Source: Paralvinella palmiformis (Eukaryota; Annelida; Polychaeta; Terebellida; Alvinellidae). From it: a stretch of 64,000 nucleotides of DNA. Below, one piece after another: positions 26,201 to 35,852 of this stretch; within the stretch, counting starts at the first letter, position 1, and each line of letters opens with the position of its first letter. Position numbers and translations under genes: made by a program. The stretch spans positions 127,501 to 191,500 of the forward strand of contig JAODUP010000355.1 in assembly GCA_025642065.1 (NCBI GenBank). The letters are read 5' to 3'. The notes beneath the pieces were generated by a model. The model saw nothing but the letters and a program-made list of their open reading frames with translations, ran no database searches and was not told the DNA's origin.

Positions 26201-28310
26201 CCAACCGGACAGGACTAAAACACCTGAACGGATCTATGAGCTCTAAGTTCATGAATATTAATGAGCTATTTTACGAGCCTTGCGGGATCTCCTCACTGTT
26301 CTCACAAGTTAACAATGGATCATGACTAACAACTGTTTACAGAATGTCTAAATTGATAATATTTCTTATTGTTTTAATGTATTGCGGACTTAAGTTTCAG
26401 TGACTGAAAATATCAGTAAATATGTAAATCGGGCAGCGGCTAAAATGTCTTTGATGCTAAACTGATTGAAGTATTATACAGAAAAATTTAAATAATAGGT
26501 AGAAGAGAAGATATTCATAATTTCATTTGTTTGTTTAATTACCATTTTTTTAAATTTCAATTTTATTTATAGAAAAACAATAAACAGTGAATAAATGAGA
26601 ACTCTAGGGGCGTGGACTTGGTTACTGCTTTACGTCTGATCCATTTTTAATTTTCATTTCGTCTCCTTGATCACCTTTGGAGATTGATTGAAACCGTATA
26701 GCTTATCGTGTTCATAGACGTGGCGATAAAATATATAGGATTTCTTTAAGTTTAACATTTCTCTAGAAATGTAGTTACAACGTAAAATAAAATCCCTTTC
26801 GAACTATTTGTCAATCCACATGATGATGATCGACGAGCGAATGATGTTTTACGGCCACTTTTGTGCACAAGGTATAGGCTAAATGGGCCGAGCGACCTCC
26901 GAAGGTAATGCGGCGAAGTCGAAACAACCTTCAGATACGCACACGCCGAGATTTGAAAACGGGTGGTAGTGATCTGTGGTCCAACACGCTACCGCTAGAC
27001 CACGGGGGCGCCCCATCAACCCACATTTACCAACAACATCTAATGGGAGGTCGTGTTCAGGAGAAAAGCTATTAATGGAATCCACGGTGTTAACGCGTGT
27101 TCAGACATAATAATTCACTGTATCGTACAACAAAAACAGTAATTTTATATCTTCTTCAAAACATTTTGTCCGTATAAATTTTGCCCCCAGTAGCTAACAA
27201 GTGATCAGAATCTCAGCTTAATCACATGAATAATTTCTGTTGAGTCTGACGAAGTGTGAACCGGAGTCATCAAAGACATCCGACCACAATTAACATGGCA
27301 CAAAAGCAACGAATGTAAAACTGCCAAATACTGAAAACAAATTCGCAATTTGCTCTTTTAAACCAAACCATTGTTTAATATTAATAATATTATACATAAC
27401 ATGTGGTCATTTCATTAATGTGTAGTAAATATTTTATAATCACTGTATAATCACAAAATAACTGAATCCATGATGTTCTATTTTGAAGAACATTTATATC
27501 CTTCACATAATGTTCTCATTTAAATATTTGTATAATTACTCTTATAACCATAATGCTATTAAAATGTTTATTTTTATGTTTAAAAGGTGCTCCATAAATG
27601 GTGTATAATAATAATAATATCTTTCATTATAAATCCATACATTACCATTTTGTTCAAACACTTCATTAAATTAAAATTAAAAACAGTGAATTCTGTTGAC
27701 CACGTCTATGTTATCATATTGGCTGAAGAGTTCCGGATGATATGCCCTGCTGACGAATATATTCCCAGCATGTATCATATCACAGGAATAGGACAACTAA
27801 GTATTGACCAATGAATATCTGCCTAATACGAATTAAGACTACTACTTAACAATCATTTAGCTCAACCACTCCAACATAGGGGCTGTGCCAAATAAGCGAC
27901 GGCCTGGGGATTCTCCCCAAACAACAACACAAACATCAGAAATAAATTACTGCACATTTCTAATGATGGTAAATGTTTTAACAGCAAATCTACCACAAAA
28001 AATCGAAGCTATATATTCCCATAAGATTATTGTAACATTTCAAAATAGAACGTTACAGCAATATTCTATAAACCTACAGGAACATAAACGTTCCAGCCAT
28101 GAAGGTAATTTTTAACAACTGATATCTTATTTCACTGAAGCTAAAGGTGATGATTGATGTTTTACAGCCACTTTTGTGCACAAGGTAGGCTAAATGGGCC
28201 GAGCGACCTCCAAAGGTAATGAGAGGAAGACGAAACAACCTTCAAATATGCCCACGCCGAGATTCGAACACGGGTGGTAGTGAGTGATCTGTGGTCCAAC
28301 CGCTATCGCT

Positions 28311-28355
<45 letters not shown>

Positions 28356-30794
28356 ACCCAAACTGAACATACCAACGTAAGTGAGCAATATTAGGAGAAA
28401 GTCCTGATACACATGTCATACTTGATGTGATCCTCTTATAGCACAGTGGTAAGCGGATTGTGCTGTAAACCTCCAGGTTGTGAGTTCAAATCCAATTACT
28501 AACCATGTTTGTTGGATGCCTCCCTAAACAGCTGCCCCATAGTCATATGTCACAGATGTGACCAGCAGTGAGGAAAAACAACCCAATTGAAAGTGTGTAT
28601 TTCGTGTACTTTCTGCCAAGAATATATCACAGGTGTATCCCACTAACTATTTTCACATCTGTACTGTTCACTATAATACCTATTATCATAGTGAAGACAG
28701 AATATTCCATGAAGAAGCAACTGATGTACAGAGTGAATTCTTGATTGACAAAATGTTGCCTGAATTCATCAGCCTCTGTTCCATAATAGTAAACTGTACT
28801 CCAAAGGTTTGACAGTCATGCATTTTACTGGAGCATTCAATAGGGTGCTATCATAGTGCAGTATTTAAGAGGCAAACACTGCAAATCTCAATATCAGGGT
28901 TTACAATTATATTGGACCAAAGTACTTGTGTTTGTGAGATGACTGACAAGGCAGTCATCTCTCGCTCCATATGTCCCAAGTCCGACCAGTAACGAGGCGT
29001 AACAACTCACTCACTCACTCAAGATCAACTATAAATCCAACCTGACAACAAATAATCCCGAAACATTAACTGCTATAGTTGCCGCATAATACTTGCCTCA
29101 ATAATTTTAGGATCAAAGACGTTTTTCAGTATAACAATCCTCTCCCATCGATTCCTTGTTCCAAGAGGCTTGTCTGGTCTCCAGTCAAACAGCCTACGAT
29201 AAAATAAAATGCGAATGAGATGCATAGTTTACGTTTATTTATTCTGATTGTTTGTTTTAACAACTTCCTGTCCCAAATAAAACATTATGTTTTTCAACCT
29301 TTGAATGCAGTGAATACATGAATCAGTTTTAGCGACTCCTATTAGTCACCACGTCAGTACATAAATGATTAGACATGCAAGACTAGTCCAAGCCCTTATT
29401 ATTTCTCGACTGGGCTATGGCAATGCGTTAATATATAATAACCCCCTCTCTTTGACCAACCGCCTACACCGAGTGCAGAACTGTGCCACATGTCTGGTGA
29501 CACGCACTTGCAAAAGGGAACATATAACACCAGTTTTGTTCCAGCTGCACTGGCTTCCTATATGTTTCAGATCATTGTACAAGATCCTGTTTCTTACGTT
29601 CAAAGTAATTAATGGAATAGCATCAGTGTACCTAAGTGATCTGATCGAAAAATATATACCAGTGAGAATGCTCCGATCTGAGTCCTATTCATTTTTGAGG
29701 GTTCCACGAAGCCATAACAGCAATGTACAGAGAGAGATCCTTCCAAGCATCAGCTCTAGGGCTGTGGAACGAGTTGCCAAATCACATAAAACCCGCAAGA
29801 AGTAGAGACATATTTTGTAAGGTTCTTAAAACCCATTTATTTAAATTGGCGTATTTATAATATTAAACCAGTTTATTATCTATATGAGCTCAGAATATGT
29901 TTTAATTGTGTTTTGAATGTTAGGCGCCTTAGAGAAATTTCGGTTGAACAAGGCACTATATAAAATACTACTATTATATTATAACATACAGTAGGATAGA
30001 GCAGACCAATTCTAAATCTGAACATACACAGAGTGTGTTTTTATTACAGATGTCAAGAAATCTGATTAACTGGGCACCAGGTGTCAAATTTAGTTCTCCA
30101 ACAACATGTATTATGTATTTCTATTGTATAATGTTTTTAAAATGTTCTTCTTCACTACGTTTTGTAATGCGCATAAGATGTTATCATAGGTCAAATATTC
30201 AAACGATGATATAGCAAAAACAAGAAATTGACGTTTTTCAAATGTTTGGGTTTGGTGAGAATCGAGAAAAATGTTGGCAGTTCATTTTGTGCATACTTTG
30301 ATAAATAATGGTCAAAAATCAAGATACCACATTTTTTCTTTTTAACATTTACAATAGAAGAGACTTATTCTGGTAGTCAAATTTTAAATTATTGGTATAT
30401 TAATATTCTGTATATTATTCCTCAATATTTAAATGAGAGACAAAATTCTGACTACGTGAATCAATCTGTTTTAATTGGAAGATCTTTAATTTCAACAGCT
30501 CGAGATATTGATTTTACTTCCTCATTTCAAGTGATATACGACTGCAATAATGTTTCATATTATTTGTACCCTTGAAGTACGAGAATATATTTGTCAGTAC
30601 CAGTTAAATAATTTATTTTTTACAGTTGATTATATATGGCAATAAAGTAAAGAAAACAAATGTTTATGCGCTTTAAAAACAATATTCTGTATGTACTTTC
30701 TGGTGTAAATTAATTATAAAATTACTTTTTCATTTTATCAAACATATGTAGTAAACTTTTCCCATCTGATTTCATAGAGATGTCCCATAGAATT

Positions 30795-30826
<32 letters not shown>

Positions 30827-33800
30827 CTGTTTCTAATTAAATGATGTTTTTATATAAAATACTTTCTCCATAAAATAAGTAAAAACATTTAAAGGTTTTT
30901 TTCTTCAGATTTTCAGACTAATACAGCTATACTCAAAAATATAATAAATAATATCCAAATGTGTTAATGGTCGCCCACATATTAAATAATCCAGTTCAAA
31001 GTGCTGATTAATCAACTTTTAATGGCCTGTGAAGCTAGACAGAGACTGGTTGACCCAAAGTCTTTAGAGCCCGTACAAAAGCATGTAAACAAGTGTGAGC
31101 AAAGAATTTTTCCTGCACTAAACGACATTATCTTGTTAAAATTAATTCATGAATGATATACAACCATATCAGTTTGAGCCAGAAGGAGCCTTATAAGAGG
31201 AAGTTGATTCAAAATGGCTCCGAAATTAAGCCCAAGAGAAACCAAAATCCGCGCCAGTCTAGAGAGCACCTAAGTGACGTCAGAGCATTTCAGTTTTCTC
31301 CTTCTGGCCTTTGAATCTGGCTCCCAGTGCAGCCGTAATGGCAGCCCTCCAGTAATTCAGATTATTTCCCTTTATCTATGATATCAGATATATTTTGTGA
31401 TTATTATTGGGAAATGTTTGTTAGTTAATGTTCTAAGCATTACATATTTAAAAGATATTTTCTGAGAGTGGACTGTCCCTTTAAATAAGCTTTTCAGACA
31501 GATAAATTACAATATGTTAAATAATTATAGATTTAATAGCACATAAAGAAGGTATATTGGCGGCAGTATATTGCTAATATCTGGTAATTTATAGAGCACA
31601 CAAATTTCTAACAAGAAAATCATTGCCGCTTGTGCGACATTTGACTTAATGATAGTTACTTACTTCTCCTGTTTTAATTTAAACTTTTTCTTTTCCTGCT
31701 TGGTTAGCTTTCTCCTTCGTTTACTTGGATCAAATGCTCCCTTCAGTTCAAACCTTGCCCTTTCTACATAGATTTTATGACCTTTAATCTCTGAACCGTC
31801 CAATATCTGCAGGGCGAGTTCAACTGATTCCGGCTTTAAAGGACAAACGTACACGGTGGTATAAATATAAACAAACCTTGAAATTAAATCTAACATTCAT
31901 CAAAATACACGGCAAGAGGGCACATTAAAAACGCCATATTTACCATTTCAGAATTCAGTAGACAAAATGAGCAAATTCATAAACAAATTTCACTTACCTT
32001 TATATAACAACACCGGCCATCACCTTTGTTTTGGCCATTCTCATCTTTGTATAATTTTAGCTTTGCCTTCTTCGTCAGTGGATCGAACATAATAAGACCA
32101 CATTTGTTCATTAGCTCTTTGAAGTCATCATCTGTCATGTCCAAAGGTAGACCGGACACATAGACGTTTGTGTTCTTATCTTGAGTCACCTCAAACCACG
32201 ATGCTGGAAAATAAAATAAAAATATTCTCGACACATAAAGAGAAAATAAAGTAAGTAAATTATTTTTACTCTCATGGTCAACTAATAGAATAGCGATTAT
32301 AACGATGAAAAAACAGATAAATAAACAGCAATCCAGCATAATAAATCAGTGCTTATAATTATAAATAATAATAATAAACTTGTGATGCTAAACAAAACGT
32401 AAATAATATATAAGTATTAAAACAATTATCAAAAGAAAGGAATAAAAATAACAAAACACATAGCTAACTTGATGAAGTACAGGAATCGTGAATCCCATCT
32501 AATAAAATATGATGAAACCATACAAGAATGTCAACGAAATAAACTGATCACTCTGAAAAGTAGTGGAGGTAAAGAAGTCCCTGATTATAAAAAACACACC
32601 AAGAAATCCACACATTTAAAAAAAAGTGTGCCGGAAAAAATAAAAACTAACGTGGTTCTGCAGCCTTCCGTTTGGCTGCCAAAATATCCGCAATCTGCTG
32701 CTTCGAATCGCCTTTTTGATTCTTTCCCGGTGGCGACTCACTCTTACCGGAGTCATGATGCTCTGACGATTGTTCGTCATCGTGCTGTATGGTTGACGTG
32801 CTATCCTTATTACTGTTTGACTTAGTTGCTCCATAATACATATAATACCAGTCGTAGTACTCCTGACTGTTGATGTCGGAGGGAGGCGGTGGTATGCTTG
32901 TTTCGGACGTAGTATCAGAAGCGTCGCCTTTGGCCTCCGTTGTCTCAGATGCGTACTTGCCATAATAGTAATCATACCATTCCTGATAGCTCCGAGAATC
33001 TGTAGTTGCTGTGTCGGCGCTTCCCGATTTGGCGTAATAGTTGTAGTAATATGCCGAACTACTGGGATCCATCGTGGTGAACGGCGTGCCCGCCGTCTCC
33101 GCTGTTGATTCAGTGGTCGCATCTGCACTGCCTACATCCGTTCCGTAGTTCATCTGATATCGCGCGATGAAGTCGGCATCAATCTGAAATCGATTTCATG
33201 TTCAGATCAGTTAACAAAATATTAACCATCAGTATTGTACAAAGCAACTATGACATGGCCATAAATAAAAATCAACTGACAAATGTATGAGAATGCCCAG
33301 GAAACATTAAGTTCAGAGAGAGCTTTATCCATACCAATACTAGATATGACCTCTATGTGACAGTATTAATCCAGTCCAATTGTACACACAATTATCAACT
33401 CAGAATGTCACCTATTAGCAACCAATTTTCAAAAATATCTTTCCAGAGTAGGATCCTCTCCAGACCTACAAACCAGGAGGGAATAACTGTGTCCATATTT
33501 TTATTTGCAAATCTGTAAATTTCCTGGTCACATCATTTAATATGTTAGCTGTCTATATGATTCAGGTTCAAACATATGGTCTATGTTACTTTCTATTATA
33601 GAAGTCCAAACAAAGCGTTTGTGATTATTTCAGGTCCTTGGCACATTACTTTACTATTGATGCACACCACAGTTTGAATATTAATTATAACTGACATCAG
33701 TATTTGTATGAATTTAATATCTAAAGGTATAAATATAAAAATTTAAACTGGTGTTGTTAATTTTTCAGCATGCCATGCTATAGTTTCCAAATGTAGTAGC

Positions 33801-34832
33801 TGGTCACATATTCAAACACGATAAAAGTTTGGGATGAAAACACAATTATTATACAAATTTAAACATACTATTACTAAATTCCTGGGGTTTTTACATTTAT
33901 CTCCTAGAAACATCACTACTTCTTTGTTGTATATTTCTCAACATTTTTTTTAATTTTAACATGGTGTTCAGCCAGAAAAATTATTATTAAACTGACAAAA
34001 TGAATTAGACACAAAAGGGCATTATTTTTAAATAGACGGTAATATTCAAACATATCTCAGAAACAGACGATCATCCCGAATGTGTCATTGTTTAATGATA
34101 TCTGACTATTTTATCGCTAGTCTATTCTTATTCAGATCCCATCCTGCCCTTTTGGGATACCTTAAATGTTCATTCACCAGGTGGCAGAACTAAAACAATA
34201 TTCCTTTTGATCACATTAAAATATGTTTTTCTCCATTTTCACAAATAAATATTTAGGACAGCCACATACAAATTTTATCGTACAATAGACCCATTGCATG
34301 ATGACGTCAAAAACCAATGCCAACTTAAATGTTTATATCGCTTACTAGTGGCATGACAATATGGTACGCAGAAGTAATTTTTTGGCATGATTATAACAGA
34401 TCCAGAACCTTGACGTTTAAAGTTAAAATGGCGGAATTATCATGGTATTATCGCTCAGCAGACCCCCTACAAATCCCACAATGCAAAGCGCGGCTGGTTT
34501 GTTTTGGTTTTTGATGTCATCATGCTTCAGGCTTATTATAAATGAAAACTGTGTATTATTACTCATTGCCAAAGTTGTTACACGTTTAATACCAGTTTAT
34601 TTAGCATCATAAAAAAGACACTGATTTAACTCAATCACTTATACCACAAACAAACTGCAGTCATCATGATGAAGTATGTTCATACCTTTGGAAACCAAGC
34701 CTTCTTTGCTATATCATATTCATACACAGTGCCATCTGGGTCAACTCTCGTCCTGTCTGAGTTCACATCATCATTTTCCTTAGCGATTTGCTCCTGACGA
34801 AGCTGTTCCTTAAAAACTTCCTCATCAGACAT
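17071..34832 (-). CDS. HTATSF1: HTATSF1 (Tat-SF1) orthologue, whole gene, 7 coding exons
   Basis: Join, on the complement: 34686-34832, 32652-33183, 31998-32203, 31664-31833, 29097-29193, 18362-18451, 17071-17727. These total 1,899 nt, i.e. 632 residues plus TAA, and phase agrees at every junction. Tat-SF1 is a nuclear RNA-binding protein that associates with U2 snRNP through SF3B1 and supports splicing and transcription elongation (established for the human and yeast Cus2 family). Seen here: an A-W-F-P-K motif near residue 45, RRM1 at about 237-320, and RRM2/UHM at about 367-455 with the R-W-F signature at 441-443. The rest is a Ser/Lys/Gln-rich tail. Introns run from 164 bp to 10.6 kb. The tail differs from the long acidic tail of the vertebrate protein. 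Orthology is confident; expression and UTRs are not visible. Confidence 0.94.
18100..18333. repeat. HTATSF1: (TG)n arrays beside HTATSF1 exon 6
   Basis: Several TG blocks separated by TCTGAGT and TATGTCTGCG; the last ends 29 bp from the donor of exon 6. They lie in intron 6. Confidence 0.95.
18362..18451 (-). CDS. HTATSF1: HTATSF1 coding exon 6, middle of RRM2/UHM
   Basis: A 90-nt exon, exactly 30 codons, from acceptor TTTTCTCCAG to donor GTGAGT. It encodes [17 protein letters not shown] and continues Y-G-D-V-R-R-V. It matches the helix 1 to strand 2 part of the human UHM, in which a Leu-x-x-E-I-R-E-D-L helix sits at the same place. It is separated from exon 5 by 10.6 kb of repeat-rich intron and lies beside (TG)n arrays. 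Both phases are 0. Confidence 0.93.
19002..19180 (-). mobile_element. SINE B, copy 4, with duplicated head region
   Basis: Two B-box-like stretches (GACTCGATCCCACAATCTGG and GATTCGAACCCCAGCCTGGA on the plus strand) in tandem, with a GAGTGAGT tail side. Confidence 0.6.
19250..19440 (-). mobile_element. tRNA-derived SINE A, copy 1 (intron 5)
   Basis: The reverse complement begins GCCTCCGTGGTCTAGCGGTA (A-box TGGTCTAGCGG), has TTCGAATC-type B-box sequence, a fixed body with GACTTCG-like, GGAGGTCGCTCGGCCCATTT-like and GTGCACAAAAGTGGCCGTAA-like blocks, and a (ATC)n tail. One of nine copies. Confidence 0.85.
20858..20899. repeat. (CT)n array
   Basis: About 20 CT units. Confidence 0.97.
21450..21530 (-). 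mobile_element. tRNA-like unit (SINE head)
   Basis: Reversed: GTGACGTAACTGGTAGAACT, GACTTTTAGGACCGAGGG and a perfect B-box GGTTCAAATCC. No CCA-ready acceptor stem pairing, so a SINE head rather than a working tRNA gene. Confidence 0.45.
22258..22430 (+). mobile_element. SINE B, copy 5
   Basis: GGCAGTGTGGTGCAAACTGC head remnant, GGTACGAATCCGACTCGTAC B-box, GTCCCGGCTGGGACCATC body and an (ACTC)n tail. Confidence 0.65.
22930..23012. repeat. (CT)n(GT)n and (GC)n arrays
   Basis: CT then GT (the reverse of CA then GA) followed by a GCGCGCGCGC tract near 22995. Confidence 0.95.
23219..23257. repeat. (TA)n array upstream of SINE A copy 2
   Basis: TA repeats ending 15 bp before the SINE head. Confidence 0.97.
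23273..23385 (+). mobile_element. SINE A, copy 2, internally deleted
   Basis: The tRNA head GCCTCCGTGGTCTAGCGGTA and TGTTCGAATCTCGGCGTGGG are intact and nearest to consensus. The body jumps from ATATCTGAAGG straight to GCCGTAAAAC, losing about 75 bp, then the (ATC)n tail. Confidence 0.85.
24148..24340 (-). CDS. Unidentified possible terminal exon inside HTATSF1 intron 5
   Basis: A good acceptor, GTTTGTTTTCAG, is followed by 193 nt open to a TGA. The 64-codon tail includes [12 protein letters not shown] and [10 protein letters not shown] at the end. Codon use is GC3-rich and the residue mix is protein-like, unlike the surrounding repeats. It cannot be an HTATSF1 exon in the known frame: splicing from phase 0 gives an early stop. 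I do not recognise a family. It could be a nested gene, a lineage-specific last exon, or chance. Confidence 0.25.
26820..27014 (-). mobile_element. SINE A, copy 3 (intron 5)
   Basis: Full-length: (ATG)n-like tail, TTTTACGGCCACTTTTGTGC body start and a tRNA-like head ending CTAGACCACGGGGGCGCC. Confidence 0.85.
27878..27930 (+). mobile_element. Short 3'-end copy of the I-type LINE in HTATSF1 intron 5
   Basis: GGGGCTGTGCCAAATAAGCG, then ACGGCC and CTCCCCAAACAAC, matches the 3'UTR of the element at 50066-53500. Truncated to about 50 bp, antisense to the host gene. Confidence 0.5.
28147..28315 (-). mobile_element. SINE A, copy 4, head truncated by a (TA)n array
   Basis: Body and B-box present; the tRNA head is interrupted after CCGCTATCGCTAAA, where a (TA)n array follows. 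Confidence 0.8.
28312..28351. repeat. (TA)n array
   Basis: Interrupts the head of SINE A copy 4. Confidence 0.95.
28430..28590 (+). mobile_element. SINE B, copy 6, tail module repeated at 28930-29022
   Basis: TTATAGCACAGTGGTAAGCG head, AACCTCCAGGTTGTGAGTTC and AAATCC B-box. The 3' module GACCAGCAGTGAGG here recurs as GACCAGTAACGAGG at about 28984, followed by the expected (ACTC)n tail at 29009-29022. A 340-bp insertion or a second truncated copy would explain this. Confidence 0.6.
29097..29193 (-). CDS. HTATSF1: HTATSF1 coding exon 5, start of RRM2/UHM, GC donor
   Basis: Missed by simple ORF calling because it is only 97 nt. The acceptor TATCGTAG is followed by L-F-D-W-R-P-D-K, the conserved D-W-R-P motif between the two RRMs, then R-I-V-I-L-K-N-V-F, which is RRM2 RNP2. 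The open frame ends at E, followed by GCAAGT rather than GT. The next exon begins in phase 0, which fits a donor at GAG|GCAAGT. A GT donor four bases further on would break the frame. This is the textbook context for a GC-AG intron. Confidence 0.9.
29365..29985 (+). mobile_element. CR1/Jockey-like LINE 3' fragment in HTATSF1 intron 4-5 region
   Basis: The same C-terminal RT segment as the copy at 49297-50065: [42 protein letters not shown] frameshift near 29740 moves the reading to L-W-N-E-L-P-N-H, which ends at a TAA at 29858-29860. The 3'UTR has GGCGCCTTAGAGAAATTTCG and ends in CACTATATAAAATAC with an ATT-rich tail. It lies in HTATSF1 intron 4, antisense to the gene. Confidence 0.8.
30893..31480 (-). 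mobile_element. TTAA-flanked MITE, copy in HTATSF1 intron 4
   Basis: 588 bp between TTAA at 30889-30892 and TTAA at 31481-31484. Reading the minus strand it starts AGGGACAGTCCACTCTCAGA and ends with an inverted version, ...CAGCTGTATTAG...CCT. Interior tracts match the copy at 44771-45380 over its length, e.g. the CAGCCGTAATGGC and GATTAATCAACTTTTA segments. No coding capacity. Confidence 0.7.
31664..31833 (-). CDS. HTATSF1: HTATSF1 coding exon 4, RRM1 second part and basic linker
   Basis: Begins after the acceptor CCTTTAAAG with P-E-S-V-E-L-A-L, the second helix of RRM1. It closes the domain with [11 protein letters not shown], then enters a strongly basic linker (R-R-R-K, K-K-K-F-K) before RRM2. 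It is 170 nt: 56 codons plus two bases, which the first base of exon 5 completes as a Lys codon. The donor is GTAAGT. The basic linker corresponds to the Lys-rich linker of human Tat-SF1. Confidence 0.93.
31998..32203 (-). CDS. HTATSF1: HTATSF1 coding exon 3, RRM1 first part
   Basis: The acceptor TTTTCCAG completes the split codon from exon 2 and enters S-W-F-E-V, then [10 protein letters not shown]. This is the RRM1 RNP2 strand in its usual Tat-SF1 context. The exon ends with the RNP1-like strand G-D-G-R-C-C-Y-I-K. The donor is AAG followed by GTAAGT, phase 0. Length is 206 nt. Position, sequence order and junction all match the human protein, in which the same G-D-G-x-C-C-Y strand precedes the E-S-V-E-L-A helix. 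Confidence 0.93.
32652..33183 (-). CDS. HTATSF1: HTATSF1 coding exon 2, tyrosine-rich linker
   Basis: The acceptor GATTTCAG is followed by [14 protein letters not shown], which continues the conserved N-terminal block of Tat-SF1 from exon 1. The rest, about residues 60-226, is low-complexity Ser/Thr/Asp/Tyr sequence. It has three aromatic clusters at about residues 94-99, 115-126 and 158-166, each with repeated Tyr and mostly Trp-Tyr pairs. The exon ends K-R-K-A-A-E-P with one base over, at a GTTAGT donor. It is 532 nt, so phase 1 is passed on and agrees with exon 3. The aromatic repeats are not a feature I know from the vertebrate protein; their function is unknown. Confidence 0.9.
33184..34685 (-). 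other. HTATSF1: HTATSF1 intron 1
   Basis: A 1.5-kb AT-rich intron between phase-0 boundaries (GTATG donor, TTTCAG acceptor). I see no exon, SINE or transposon in it. Confidence 0.85.
34686..34832 (-). CDS. HTATSF1: HTATSF1 coding exon 1 (residues 1-49)
   Basis: Starts at an ATG in the context GAAGGATGT and encodes M-S-D-E-E-V-F through A-W-F-P-K. The last five residues match the conserved N-terminal tract of metazoan Tat-SF1. It is 147 nt, exactly 49 codons, and ends in AAG followed by a GTATG donor (phase 0). The segment is acidic, with a V-Y-E-Y-D-I-A-K-K tract before the conserved motif. An acceptor lies 37 nt upstream of the ATG, so the start codon is in the second transcript exon or later. 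No other in-frame ATG lies between that acceptor and this one. Confidence 0.9.
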
Positions 34833-34871
34833 CCTTCTGTTCTGGTACTTCTCTCAATTCATGGAAGCACT
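34833..34871 (-). promoter_or_regulatory. HTATSF1: 5'UTR end and splice acceptor of HTATSF1
   Basis: On the minus strand a T-rich tract runs into TTTTTTCTAG, giving an acceptor whose AG is at 34870-34871. The remaining 36-37 nt before the ATG would be 5'UTR. The upstream noncoding exon and promoter must lie at higher coordinates; I could not place them convincingly between 34.9 and 37.5 kb. Confidence 0.55.
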
Positions 34872-35287
34872 AGAAAAAAATAACACATCTTCAGACAGAT
34901 ATCCAATGATCTTACTGACAATCGTATGTAATCAGGTAGCTTCATAGATGTAAATCTGCTAAACCTACATTATCTATAAGTATAATATTGGTCGTTAAAT
35001 TCTGTGTTATATTCTATGCTTCTGTTGCAGTAGGAACTTGGTATGAATAAAAAAACTGTTCCCTCTCTCATTTTTTTTTTGGTGGGGTAGTAATTTGGTA
35101 GATTATGAGACAGTAAAACTGATTGTGTTTTTGTTTTCATTCAGATAGTTGTGTATAACCTGCTTGATTTTTTGCAGACATTATATTAGTTGAAGTACAG
35201 CATCTATGTGTGCCAGTATGTAGAATTAACTATATATACAGAGTAAATTTGAAGCAAAAATTATAAGTGATGATCTTTATGAATAAT

Positions 35288-35527
35288 GGCTCTTTGGCCT
35301 CATGGGTAGAGCGTGAAACTATTTACCTATGGCTATGGTGATTCTGTGCGGGAGGTCGCAGGTTTTTCATCCAGCCAGTCAACTGGCAAAGTTTTCTCCA
35401 CCGAACATGCCATATATTCTAAATTTATTTAGAATTAGTCTCTGTGGGGAAGCTATAAATTACAGACCATATGTGTCTCCCTCATTTGAGGTTGCCACTT
35501 ACATTAAAAACTGCCATTATTATTATA
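35288..35527 (+). mobile_element. tRNA-like SINE C, copy 1
   Basis: TTGGCCTCATGGGTAGAGCG head (A-box like), CTATGGCTATGG, a body with AAGTTTTCTCCACCGAACAT and AGACCATATGTGTCTCCCTC, and an ATT-type tail. Homologous to 43170-43386. Confidence 0.65.
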
Positions 35528-35557
35528 AGATTTATACACATGCAATGAGAACTGTTA

Positions 35558-35852
35558 CAGTAGGGTCCCATTATAACGAGGTCATTGTGGTCCACAACCA
35601 GTCCACTGTGTTATAGGTAAACCGAGAAGCAAGACAAGAGCACTGTTGGGGTGGGCAATAATAGGGAGTCTGTATATTGACCTCGTTTTGCCCCACCCTT
35701 GAAGATTATATTCCAATGTTTATTTCATAAATGTTCCCAGTAATTGTGTAATCATTAGTTGACTTAAACATAAATATTACCTCAGTGTTTGTGTGTTATA
35801 TCTGATTTAGTGTTATAGCAGTCCTTGTTATAACAGCGGCCTAATACACTTG
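35558..35852. mobile_element. Possible pogo/mariner-type MITE
   Basis: Starts CAGTAGGGTCCCATTATAAC after TA and ends with an imperfect inverse that reads (reversed) AGGCCGCTGTTATAACAAGG. The CAGT...TATAACGA opening resembles Tigger/pogo-type ends. About 295 bp, no ORF. Confidence 0.35.

Larger units (their letters stand above)
18452..29096 (-). other. HTATSF1: HTATSF1 intron 5 (10.6 kb, GC-AG)
   Basis: Bounded by exons 5 and 6, with donor GC and acceptor AG. It contains SINE copies at 19002-19180, 19250-19440, 22258-22430, 23273-23385, 26820-27014, 28147-28315 and 28430-28590, an I-type LINE 3' tail at 27878-27930, a tRNA-like unit at 21450-21530, many dinucleotide arrays, and one exon-like stretch on the same strand at 24148-24340. 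The stretches 19440-20850, 23900-26800 and 27020-27870 hold nothing else I recognise. 19950-20520 is a pyrimidine-rich tract on the plus strand. Confidence 0.8.
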
